64,000 bases of DNA from Aureococcus anophagefferens (lineage: Eukaryota; Sar; Pelagophyceae; Pelagomonadales; Pelagomonadaceae). Below, piece by piece: positions 56,831-64,000 of the stretch; within the stretch, counting starts at the first letter, position 1, and the number at the start of each line of letters is the position of its first letter. Where the stretch lies: the NCBI RefSeq assembly GCF_000186865.1, contig NW_008705561.1, positions 3,345,096 through 3,409,095 on the forward strand, in the 5' to 3' direction. The notes under the pieces are model-generated. The model was not told the DNA's origin, made no database searches, and saw only the letters and a list, made by a program, of their open reading frames with translations. A program made the translations under genes and the position numbers.

Positions 56831-57700
56831 CTACGCGGCGATGATCGCCGCGTGCTCCGCGAGGGCCGCCTCGAAGGCGAGGTCCGAGGACGGCAGGGCC
56901 GCCGCGCGGTCCGCGCGGTTCTTCTGCTTGCGCTCGTTGCGGCGGCGCCGCGCGTCGTGGCGCGCGCGGGCGACGGCCTTCTCCGCGAGGAGGCGGTCGG
57001 CCGCGGCCGCGGCCTCGTCGCCGGCCCGCGCGTCGACGGACGCGTCGTCGTCGTCCTCGGACTCGGAGACGACGGCGGCGTCGCCCTCGAGGAGCTCGAG
57101 GAGCGCCGTCTGGCACGCGGCGATGTCGACGTCGTCGTCCTCGACGACCGCGACGCGAGGAGGCGCGGCGCGGCACGCGGCGAGCGCCGCGATGGGGCGG
57201 ATGGACTTCTCGTCGAAGGGCGTCGCCCAGGCGTCGCCGTCGAAGCTCGGCCGCGCGCTCGGGGAGAACCAGCGCGACGCGGCCGAGGTGGCGCCGCCAG
57301 AACACGAGCTGGCGCCCGAGGTGCTCGCGGACGACGACGCGTAGGACGTGGCCGTCATGCGCGAGCAGACGGACTCGTCGTCGCTGTCGTCGCCGTCGGC
57401 GGAGGCCGCGTAGGGCCAGCGGAGCTCGGCGACGCCGCCGGGCGACGGGAACAGGACGTCTTGCGTTCGAACCGATCGCGGGCGGCCCGCGCCGCAGTTG
57501 ACGGCGGTGGGGAGGAGGACGTAGGACGGGGACGAGCGCGGGGTGTGGAGGTCGTGGTGGTCGCTGAGGTCGCAGACGTCCTGCTGCCAGGCGTGGACAG
57601 CCGTTTCCGTCGCCTTGCCGCGCCGGCGGATGCGGCCGCGGCCGCCGCGGCGCGTGCGCTTCCAGGTGCGCTTGGGCATGTCGCTGACGGTGTCGGTCAT
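56831..57700 (-). CDS. hypothetical acidic protein with basic ends
   Basis: 289 aa, single exon. Starts MTDTVSDMPKRTWKRTRRGG (ATG 57700) with a strongly basic nuclear-type segment. The middle is Ser-rich (TATSYASSSASTSGASSCSG) and Asp/Glu-rich (EDDDVDIAA, SESEDDDDASVDARAGDE). The C-terminus is an Ala/Arg helix (RLLAEKAVARARHDARRRRN then FEAALAEHAAII), probably a coiled coil. No family recognised. The frame stays open upstream to 57829 but without protein-like composition. Confidence 0.5.
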   Translation of the reverse strand: MTDTVSDMPKRTWKRTRRGGRGRIRRRGKATETAVHAWQQDVCDLSDHHDLHTPRSSPSYVLLPTAVNCGAGRPRSVRTQDVLFPSPGGVAELRWPYAASADGDDSDDESVCSRMTATSYASSSASTSGASSCSGGATSAASRWFSPSARPSFDGDAWATPFDEKSIRPIAALAACRAAPPRVAVVEDDDVDIAACQTALLELLEGDAAVVSESEDDDDASVDARAGDEAAAAADRLLAEKAVARARHDARRRRNERKQKNRADRAAALPSSDLAFEAALAEHAAIIAA

Positions 57701-58020
57701 GGTGATGGGATGCGGTGGCGAGGGGTTGGAGGTGCTTGTGATTGTGGAGGAGCTGTTTGCTCTTTGACACCACCGGTTTGGCAGGACAGTGCTCTTACTC
57801 AGGCGGCGCCAACTAAGTTTGCGCACCACCTGGCGAGTTCAAGAGGGTCCAAGGCCGAAGTTGAACTCACAAATTCTTTGAAGCTCAAGTCGCCGCGCCG
57901 CCCCCCTTGTTGGCCCTCGACGCACTTCTTCTCGACCTCCGCGGCCTTCTCCACCCCAGCCGTCGCCGGACCCCCTCGAGTTAACGTAGCCAACTCGCAA
58001 TTGCCGCATTAAAACACCCC

Positions 58021-59526
58021 CTAGAGGTCGTACTCGTCGCCCTCCTCCTCCTCCGCCGCGGCCTCCTCCGCCGCGGCGTCCGCGGGCCACTGCGGGAGCC
58101 CGTCCTTGAACTTGGCGAAGGTCGCGCCGCCGCCGACGACGCTGTCCAGGAGCCCCGCGAAGGCGTCCACGCCGAACGCGCGCGCCGCGCGGGGCCGCTT
58201 GCCGCCCTTGACGACGACGAGCGCGGGCGGCGCGCCCGCGTCGTCGCCGAGGAGCGCGGCCGCGACGGGCGCGTCCGCGGCCATGCTCGCGAACTGGAAG
58301 CCCTCGCGGGCGAACTTGGCGGCGAGGGGCGCGAGGTCCTCGGCCGCCGCGCCGACGCCGACGACGCAGGTCTTCGTCGACGGCGCGCCGTAGCACTCCG
58401 CGTCGAGGTCCGCCTCGGACGCGATGGACGCGACGGCCGACGCCTTGGCCTTCTTCTTCGCGGCGCGCTCCTCGGCGGCGAGCACGGACGCGGGCTTGGG
58501 GAAGTCGGGCAGCTCCGCGGCGGCCCCGTAGGCGTCCTTGAAGGTCGCGACGGCCGCGGCGGCCGCCGCGGCCTCGCGCGCGAACGCCTCGACGGCCGCG
58601 ACGTCGTCGACCTTCTTGCGCTTCGCGACGATGGGGTTGCCCGCGTAGGGCGCCACGAGGGACTTGCCCAGGTTCTTGCGGTCCACGGCGGCGACGAAGA
58701 GGTTGTAGGCGCCGGCACCGAGGCCCGAGCTGTTGAAGGCCTCGCGCGTGTCGCCGTCGAAGCCGTAGGCCGCGGAGAAGAGGGGCTTGCCCTTGGACTT
58801 GGCCGCCTGCTCCGCGTTGGCGATGGTCTCCAACAGGTCGTCGATGCCCTCCTTGACGTCGCGATGCTTCGACGCGGCCTTGGCCTCCTTGAGCAGGCGG
58901 ACCGTCTCCTTCTCGGGCGACTCCGCGGCCCCGGCGTCCTTCGCCTTCAGCCCCGCGTGGAGCTTGCCGTACCACGACGGCGCCTCGGACTCGCTCCCCA
59001 CGAGGAAGAGCACGGGCTTGTCGTCGAGGGCCGCGCGGCCGTAGAACGTGTAGAGGTCCTTCCAGCCCTTGGGCTCGACGGGCTCCGCGAGCGCGCCGCC
59101 GTACTTCTTGAACTGCTCCTTCGTCCAGCGCTCGATGTCGTCGGCCTCGCGCGGGCCGTTGTAGTCGATGGCCGTCTTCGCGCTGTTCTTGCCCGAGCGC
59201 ACGTACTTGAGCGAGGGGAAGCCGCGGATGTCGGGGAACATGGCCTGGATGCCCGAGTTCGGCTCGACGTCGACCGCGCCGATGCCCACGCCGCTGCCCT
59301 TGAGCTTCTTCGCGGCGACCTTCATCTTCGGCGCGAGCTGCTTGCAGTGGCCGCACCAGGGCGCGTAGAACATGACGAAGTGGGGCTCCTCGCCGAGCTT
59401 CGCCGCCCAGTTGGCCTCGCTGAACTCCGTGACGTCGCAATTGCCCTTGCCGCGGCAGCTGAACATGTCGTTGTGGCCCGCCCGGGCCACGGCCGCGGCC
59501 AGCGCGACGAGGGCGACGCGGAACAT
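58021..59526 (-). CDS. protein disulfide isomerase-like thioredoxin protein
   Basis: A 501-aa single-exon ER protein. MFRVALVALAAAVARAGHND is the signal peptide. One active thioredoxin domain (residues ~30-140): FVMFYAPWCGHCKQLAPKMK with the CxxC redox site, FPDIRGFPSLKYV and the cis-Pro segment. It resembles PDIA6/P5-type first domains. A long Lys/Ala helical middle (about residues 210-350) is unlike classic PDI b domains. A C-terminal degenerate thioredoxin fold (TCVVGVGAAAEDLAPLAAKF, PPALVVVKGGKRP) lacks CxxC. The acidic tail ends EEEEGDEYDL, likely an ER-retrieval variant of KDEL. It would catalyse disulfide formation in secretory cargo. Confidence 0.85.
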   Translation of the reverse strand: MFRVALVALAAAVARAGHNDMFSCRGKGNCDVTEFSEANWAAKLGEEPHFVMFYAPWCGHCKQLAPKMKVAAKKLKGSGVGIGAVDVEPNSGIQAMFPDIRGFPSLKYVRSGKNSAKTAIDYNGPREADDIERWTKEQFKKYGGALAEPVEPKGWKDLYTFYGRAALDDKPVLFLVGSESEAPSWYGKLHAGLKAKDAGAAESPEKETVRLLKEAKAASKHRDVKEGIDDLLETIANAEQAAKSKGKPLFSAAYGFDGDTREAFNSSGLGAGAYNLFVAAVDRKNLGKSLVAPYAGNPIVAKRKKVDDVAAVEAFAREAAAAAAAVATFKDAYGAAAELPDFPKPASVLAAEERAAKKKAKASAVASIASEADLDAECYGAPSTKTCVVGVGAAAEDLAPLAAKFAREGFQFASMAADAPVAAALLGDDAGAPPALVVVKGGKRPRAARAFGVDAFAGLLDSVVGGGATFAKFKDGLPQWPADAAAEEAAAEEEEGDEYDL

Positions 59527-59640
59527 GGACGCGGCGCGGTGTGAATCGACGAGGCCACGCGTCCACCTCTCGTTTTGGCCGATTAGCGATGTTGACGATG
59601 TGTTGACGGGCAGCGTCGGCCGAGGGCCTCAGCCCGGGAG

Positions 59641-59832
59641 CGCTGGGCTGCCGCTTCGGCCGCCTTCCAGCGCGCCGACGAGCGAACCCGCGCGCCGCGG
59701 CGCGCCGTGAAACGCAGCTTGGAGCGCCGGGCCGCCGCTTCGGCCGCCTTCCAGCCTGCCGCTTCGGCCGCCTTCCAGCCTGCCGCTTCGGCCGCCCTCC
59801 AGCCTGCCGCTTCGGCCGCCGAGCCAGCGCGC
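59641..59832. repeat. 24-bp tandem repeat upstream of the ankyrin-WW gene
   Basis: Unit GCCGCTTCGGCCGCCTTCCA plus GC(C/G)T, about four tandem copies at 59728-59825 and one separated copy near 59645. Two longer direct repeats, GCGCGCCGCGGCGCGCCGTG at about 59690 and 59845, flank the array. The array sits in the 349-bp divergent spacer between PDI and the ankyrin-WW gene, so it is probably part of a bidirectional promoter. Confidence 0.7.
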
Positions 59833-59875
59833 CGAGCCAGCGCGCCGCGGCGCGCCGTGAGACGCCGCGGCAGCC

Positions 59876-61303
59876 ATGGCGGACGACGGCAAGGCGCCGC
59901 CGGACGACTCGAACAAGGCCAAGGCCGCGGCCTTCGCCGAGCGCATGGGCCAGTCCGCGTCCGGCGCCGACGACGGCGCCAAGGCGGACGCCAAGGACGA
60001 GAACGAGGGCCTCACGAAGGCCCAGATCGCCGCCAAGGAGCGGCGCGCGGCGCGCGAGACCGCGCGGCAGACGCGCGCGTCGAAGCGGCCCGTGAAGGAG
60101 GAGGACAAGGAGCCGGAGCCCGTCACGGTCGGCCCCTGGAGCGAGAACGACTGCGGCGGCGCGATCCCGCACTTCGGCCTGGCCGACGCGGAGCGCCTCT
60201 ACGTCTTCGAGGACGACACGGCGCGCGCCGCGGGCGAGGCGGCGGACGACGCGCGGCGGTACCTCGACGCGCTGCCGGAGCCGGAGCCGGCGCCGTGCGC
60301 GTCCTACGTGGGCTTCTTCGGCGACGACGGCACGGACGCCTTCGTCGAGGCCGCGGCGCTCGACGACCTCAGCCGGATGCACAAGTGCATCCGGCCCCAG
60401 GCCCGGTGGGGGAAGCGGACGCCGCCCTGGGACGCGGCGACGGGGACGTTCGTCTACGAGCGCCCCGAGCTCCACACGACGAACCACGAGACCGTGCCCG
60501 AGCTCATCGAGAACGGCGACGTCGAGCTGCTCGACGCGCTCCTCGACTGCGGCCACCTGCCCGAGGGCCTGGACCGGCCCGACCCGGAGTTCGGGCTCAC
60601 GGCGGCGTACCTCGCCGTGACCTACGACCGGCCCGCGGTGCTCGACGCGCTCGCGCGGCGGGGCTGCGACCTCGCGAAGATGTGCGACGGCGAGGGCGAC
60701 GACGCCTACGCGACGCCGGCCTTCTACGCGGCGTACCACGGCAAGGTCCGGTGCCTCGAGGCGCTCGTGCGCCTCGGCGTCGACGCGACGGCGCCGTGCA
60801 CGAAGCACGGCGAGGCGCCCGCGGCGTTCTACGCCAGGCACGGCGCCGTCGTCGCCGGCCAGCTCGCCTTCGCCGCGACCTTCCGGCACCGCATGGCGAC
60901 GCGCCTCGCGCGGTACCTGCTCATGGCGCCCCGGCGCCGGTCGTACCGCGCCACGGCGCGCTCCTGCGGGCTCGTCCAGCGCGTCTTCCGCGGCTTCGCC
61001 GGGCGGCGCAACGCGTACCAGCTCGCCACGGCGCTCCTCGAGGACCAGCGGGCCGCGGAGGCCGCGGCGCAGGCCGCGCTCGCGCGCCTCGCGGAGCTCG
61101 AGGCGGCCAAGGAGCCCGAGGAGGTGCTCACCATGGCCGAGGCCGTCGCCCGCGAGGAGGAGGCGGAGATGCGCGCCGCGCTCGCCGCGGCGAACGACGG
61201 CCGCGCGGAGTGGGAGGAGTTCTTCGACGAGGCGAGCGGCCTGCCCTACTACGTCCACTACCAGACGGGCGAGTCCGTCTGGGAGAAGCCGGACACGGCG
61301 TAA
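59876..61303 (+). CDS. ankyrin / IQ / WW-domain protein
   Basis: A 475-aa single-exon protein. After a charged N-terminal coiled region (ERRAARETARQTRASKRPVK), ankyrin repeats span about residues 205-320 (TVPELIENGDVELLDALLDC, GLTAAYLAVTYDRPAVLDAL, TPAFYAAYHGKVRCLEALVR). An IQ motif follows (GLVQRVFRGFAGRRNA, calmodulin binding), then a Glu/Ala coiled coil, and a C-terminal WW domain WEEFFDEASGLPYYVHYQTG with final W in ESVWEKP, which would bind proline-rich ligands. The set of modules points to a cytoskeletal or signalling scaffold. The start at 59876 follows the tandem-repeat spacer. Partner candidates in the window (Pro-rich proteins) are speculation. Confidence 0.82.
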   Translation: MADDGKAPPDDSNKAKAAAFAERMGQSASGADDGAKADAKDENEGLTKAQIAAKERRAARETARQTRASKRPVKEEDKEPEPVTVGPWSENDCGGAIPHFGLADAERLYVFEDDTARAAGEAADDARRYLDALPEPEPAPCASYVGFFGDDGTDAFVEAAALDDLSRMHKCIRPQARWGKRTPPWDAATGTFVYERPELHTTNHETVPELIENGDVELLDALLDCGHLPEGLDRPDPEFGLTAAYLAVTYDRPAVLDALARRGCDLAKMCDGEGDDAYATPAFYAAYHGKVRCLEALVRLGVDATAPCTKHGEAPAAFYARHGAVVAGQLAFAATFRHRMATRLARYLLMAPRRRSYRATARSCGLVQRVFRGFAGRRNAYQLATALLEDQRAAEAAAQAALARLAELEAAKEPEEVLTMAEAVAREEEAEMRAALAAANDGRAEWEEFFDEASGLPYYVHYQTGESVWEKPDTA

Positions 61304-61514
61304 GGGCCGACGTCGCGCGCGCGCGAGGGGCGTCCGAGTTTCCGGGTCCGGCCCGAGGGGAGGGCGTGGGTCGCTCGCCGGGGGCATCCGCGCCCCCGTC
61401 GCGCGGGTCCGCGAGCTCGAGGCGAGGGGCGCGCGGTCGCGCCGAGCGCCGGCCGGCCGCGCGCGCCCCGGGCCGGGCGGGCGGCGGCGCTCCCTATGGA
61501 TTACGGGTCCCCCC
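61304..61514. other. convergent spacer, no gene seen
   Basis: 211 bp of GC-rich sequence between the stop codons of the ankyrin-WW gene and YKT6. No terminator-like or polyadenylation word stands out. Confidence 0.4.
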
Positions 61515-62123
61515 CTAGGAGATGACGCAGCAGGAGTTCGTCTTCCGGGCCTGCTTGTAGAACATCTTCGACTGCTTCGACAGGTCGTCGCTCCGCTCGA
61601 CGAGGTTGTCGAGCTTCTCGCCGCGCTCGAGGAGGTTGTCGATGGTCTGGTGGAGGACGGCCGTCGTGTCGTCGAGGTCGTTCTGGATCTTGATGATCTT
61701 GTCGAAGGCCGCCGGGTCCTGGGCGCGCTTCAGCGCGTCCGCGAGCGCGGGGAACTCGCACGCCTCGGCGCGCGCCTCGGCCTGCCACCCGGGGCACGCG
61801 GCGCCGAACTGCTCCATGAGCTGGCCGAGCATGTTGAAGGCCGCGCGCGCCGGGTACTCCTTGTCGCAGGTCGTCGTCGCGGCCAGGCCCTCGGAGTTGA
61901 CGAAGCAGTGGACCTGGTACTCCTTCATCTGCTCCTGCTCGATCGTGATGCGCTGGCCCGCCTTGACGCGGCTCACGACGGTCTTGGAGAAAAACTGGAG
62001 CATCTGCTTGACCGTCGACTTCTCGAAGAAGCCGAAGGAGCTCAGGTCCGCCTCCTGGCAGAGGACCACGGGCTCGGGCGTGTCCCGCGTGAAGCGCATG
62101 ATGGCGACGTGGAGCACCTTCAT
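61515..62123 (-). CDS. YKT6: R-SNARE YKT6
   Basis: A 202-aa prenylated R-SNARE used in ER-Golgi, endosomal and autophagosomal fusion. The longin domain occupies residues 1-130 (MKVLHVAIMRFTRDTPEPVV, FFEKSTVKQMLQFFSKTVVS, QVHCFVNSEGLAATTTCDKE). The SNARE helix follows (IIKIQNDLDDTTAVLHQTID, NLLERGEKLDNLVERSDDLS) with the zero-layer Arg in LLERGEKL. There is no TM segment. The C-terminus SCCVIS gives CAAX farnesylation plus a neighbouring palmitoylation Cys, as in YKT6. ATG 62123 begins exactly at the longin fold. Intronless. Divergent from the small gene at 62330 (206 bp). Confidence 0.95.
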   Translation of the reverse strand: MKVLHVAIMRFTRDTPEPVVLCQEADLSSFGFFEKSTVKQMLQFFSKTVVSRVKAGQRITIEQEQMKEYQVHCFVNSEGLAATTTCDKEYPARAAFNMLGQLMEQFGAACPGWQAEARAEACEFPALADALKRAQDPAAFDKIIKIQNDLDDTTAVLHQTIDNLLERGEKLDNLVERSDDLSKQSKMFYKQARKTNSCCVIS

Positions 62124-62329
62124 GGCGCCGGAACGGACGCGGCGGCGGGGTCGCGCGGCGGGCGGCGGCGCGGCGCGAGGGCGCGGCGCGCGCGGGCCTC
62201 TCGCCGGCGCGGGCGTCGGTTCGCGGACCGGGTCGGGAGCCGCCGAAGGCAGCACGCGAGACGACGCGTCGATTTTTGCGGGCTCGACGACCGCTCGGAG
62301 CCTGCTTCCAAGGCCCCGCCCGGGGTTCG

Positions 62330-62515
62330 ATGAGCGACGTGCCTGTCCTCCTGTCGGCCAACGCCCACGGCGGCCTGCGCACGACCCAGCTCCGCCTCAA
62401 GGTGCTCGCGAACCAGCACAAGATCGCCACGGGCACGGAGCTGTCGGACGCAGAGCTTCGCGACTACGCGCTCGACGCTCTCGACCCGGCCAAGGGCCGC
62501 GCCCCCGCCGCCTAA
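62330..62515 (+). CDS. small hypothetical protein (61 aa)
   Basis: Short ORF with MSDVPVLLSANAHGGLRTTQ, a helical centre LRLKVLANQHKIATGTEL and SDAELRDYALDALDP, then a Pro/Ala tail. No family recognised. Codon usage matches neighbours, which supports it modestly. Confidence 0.4.
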   Translation: MSDVPVLLSANAHGGLRTTQLRLKVLANQHKIATGTELSDAELRDYALDALDPAKGRAPAA

Positions 62516-63045
62516 TTTTATCCACTCGTTTGTCCAACTAATGTCGTCCTGGATGAACTTCTCGCCATAGTTTCCTATGCATGACAGACACGCAATTGAG
62601 TCGTGGTGTTTCCTTTACTGTTTGCACACGTCACAAGCGACCGTGTACTCGTCAGGTACCAACTCCTTGCACTTTTCGCACTGGCATGTGACTTGCATTC
62701 ATTAAGTCACGGTTACTTTCGGTGTCCGAATTACAGTAGCGGAAGCACAGCAAATTTGGACCGCGCCATTATAGTTACGCAGCTGAAACAGCTTGGGATG
62801 GATAACCGTGACTGTCCGGAAATTTTCCGCCCAATTTTTCTTCATGCACAGGGCAACCGGCCGCCGCGCCGCGCGGCCGCGCCACACGCCACCGGCGTCC
62901 TCTTCCCCGGCGTGGCTCTGCAGTTCCCGCTTCGCCCACCGGCCCGGGCGGGGGAGTCGAGAAGCCGAAGTACCTCCCGCCGGAGTTTCCGCAACGCGGT
63001 CATTTCCCTTCAACTTGCACCCCGCAGTGGAAATTAGGCGATCAC
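62516..63045. other. intergenic, AT-richer; no gene seen
   Basis: About 530 bp, noticeably less GC-rich from 62516 to 62840. Contains CTTCTCGCC...TTCCTATGC-type ordinary sequence; no repeats or RNA genes recognised. It is the likely promoter of the aldehyde dehydrogenase. Confidence 0.4.
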
Positions 63046-64000
63046 ATGATGATGTTCCGCGCTGCTGCTACCGGCGCCCGCCGCGCGTCGACGCTCGCGG
63101 CGTCCACGGCCACGGGCGCGCACTGGCCGTGCTGGATCGACAACGCCGACGCCGAGGCCGTCGGCGGCGCGACGCTGCCCCTCGAGAACCCGGCGACGGG
63201 CCGCGTCGTCGGGAGCTGCGCCGCCGGCGACGCCGCGACGATCGACGCCGCCGTGGCGTCGAGCGCGGCGGCCTTCCCCGGCTGGCGGGACCTCGGCGCC
63301 ATCGGCCGGGGCCGCGTGCTGCGGCGGGCGGCGGACCTGCTCCGCCGCGACCTGCCGGATATCGTCGACCTCGAGACGCTGCACACGGGCCGGCCCGCGC
63401 GCGAGTACGTCGCGCAGCTCGGGCGCGTGCCCGAGTGGCTCGAGTACCACGCGTCCCTGGCGGAGACGAGCGAGGGAAGCGTGCCGCCCTTCGGGGGCGA
63501 CGGGGACCACCTCTGCTACGTCGAGCGCGCGCCGCTCGGCGTCTGCGGGCTCGTGACGCCGTTCAACCACCCGCTCCTCATCGCGGCGAAGAAGCTCGCG
63601 CCCTGCCTCGCGACGGGCAACGTCGCCGTCGTCAAGGCGCCCGAGGCCGCGCCGGGCGCCGTCGTGGTCCTCGCGCGGCTCCTCGCCGACGCGGGCGCGC
63701 CGCCCGGCGTCGCGAACGTCGTGCCGGGCCTCGGGCCCGACGCGGCGCTCCCGCTGGCGCGCCACGAGAGCGTCGCCCGCGTCGACTTCACGGGCGGGCC
63801 CGCCGGCGGCGCGGCCGTCGGCGGCGCCGCGGGCGCGCGGGGGATCTCGTACACCGCGGAGCTCGGCGGCCACGCGCCCGTGCTCGTCTTCGACGACGCG
63901 GACGTCGACGAGGCCGTCGACGGCGCGGCCTTCGCGGCCTTCGTGGCGTCGGGCCAGACCTGCGTGTCGGCGAAGCGCGTGCTCGTGCAGCGGAGCGTCG
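63046..64000 (+). CDS. aldehyde dehydrogenase, 3' partial, probably mitochondrial
   Basis: NAD(P)-dependent aldehyde dehydrogenase running off the window (about 318 residues present). Starts with three consecutive ATGs, then a mitochondrial-type presequence (MMMFRAAATGARRASTLAAS). Family segments: NPATGRVVGSCAAGDAATID, ERAPLGVCGLVTPFNHPLLI (cofactor fold), AVVKAPEAAP, VDFTGGPAGGAAVG, the general base Glu in SYTAELGGHAPVLVF and the catalytic Cys in SGQTCVSAKR. Relatives include betaine- and succinate-semialdehyde-type enzymes, but substrate cannot be set from this part. No introner in the visible part. Confidence 0.88.
   Translation, partial: MMMFRAAATGARRASTLAASTATGAHWPCWIDNADAEAVGGATLPLENPATGRVVGSCAAGDAATIDAAVASSAAAFPGWRDLGAIGRGRVLRRAADLLRRDLPDIVDLETLHTGRPAREYVAQLGRVPEWLEYHASLAETSEGSVPPFGGDGDHLCYVERAPLGVCGLVTPFNHPLLIAAKKLAPCLATGNVAVVKAPEAAPGAVVVLARLLADAGAPPGVANVVPGLGPDAALPLARHESVARVDFTGGPAGGAAVGGAAGARGISYTAELGGHAPVLVFDDADVDEAVDGAAFAAFVASGQTCVSAKRVLVQRSV

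Noticed and set aside
57839..61387. 1182-codon open frame on minus spanning PDI and the ankyrin-WW gene
   Set aside because: It is a shadow of two real genes: Arg/Ala/Gly-only composition, no domains, crosses a promoter and the antisense of a clear ankyrin-WW gene. Such frames are expected at this GC content.
62603..63037. Open frame upstream of aldehyde dehydrogenase as a gene
   Set aside because: No domain, non-ATG start in part, codon composition unlike neighbours; it lies in the AT-richer promoter spacer.
1..64000. rRNA, tRNA or riboswitch genes
   Set aside because: I scanned the spacers for cloverleaf, rRNA and conserved riboswitch cores and saw none; a covariance-model search would be needed to exclude them.

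Overview
The window looks like nuclear DNA from a pelagophyte-type stramenopile alga, most probably Aureococcus anophagefferens or a close relative. The reasons are the very high GC, the dense eukaryotic gene content, the secretory presequences followed by an ASAFAP-like motif that route proteins to a complex plastid (aldolase, a methyltransferase fusion, other presequences), the domain mix, and above all many near-identical ~200 bp 'introner' introns, a class I know from memory for Aureococcus. The species call is inference. There are two 50-N assembly gaps (35310-35359, 54825-54874).

Layout. 1-9 kb: a 5'-truncated dynamin/SLIP-GC-like GTPase, plastid class II aldolase, a thioredoxin-fold 2Fe-2S protein, a small plastid protein with an algal W-rich repeat, a rhamnosyltransferase-like enzyme, and a plastid repeat-methyltransferase fusion whose 3' end runs into a copia fragment. 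9-19 kb: J-domain/SH3b protein, a large BIRC6/UBE2O-like E2, a GH94-like membrane enzyme with a frameshift, and a basic nuclear protein. 19-24 kb: a seven-exon GT17 glycosyltransferase fusion. 24-34 kb: CobW/ZNG1 GTPase, PRORP RNase P, DUF6817-like protein, DOT1-like methyltransferase, V-ATPase subunit H, and a TIR-bounded repeat. 34-37 kb: small basic protein, two gene starts cut by a gap, copia debris and a MITE-like element. 37-51 kb: plastid FtsZ, L-type lectin, dynamin, F-box/LRR-like gene, tandem-SIM protein, response regulator, TPR, ankyrin-like and tubby genes, and a three-exon proline-rich gene. 51-64 kb: a multipass membrane protein, DOMON protein, SAM-Sel1 protein, hypothetical protein, PDI, ankyrin-IQ-WW protein, YKT6, a small protein and the start of an aldehyde dehydrogenase.

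Genes are packed in alternating convergent and divergent pairs. Some convergent stop codons are only 3-40 bp apart and some divergent starts only ~100 bp apart.

The unifying signal is intron gain by mobile elements. I place 23 introns in three families: A (~200 bp, termini GGGCAG/CTGCCCAG), B (~200-211 bp, termini GTGTGGA/TCCACACAG) and C (65-89 bp, ending near TTGGTAG). In 12 of them an 8-bp target duplication is perfect. The left duplication starts with GT or GC and supplies the 5' splice site; the element's terminal CAG (TAG in family C) supplies the 3' splice site, so splicing removes the element plus one duplication and restores the ancestral frame. More than half would use GC donors.
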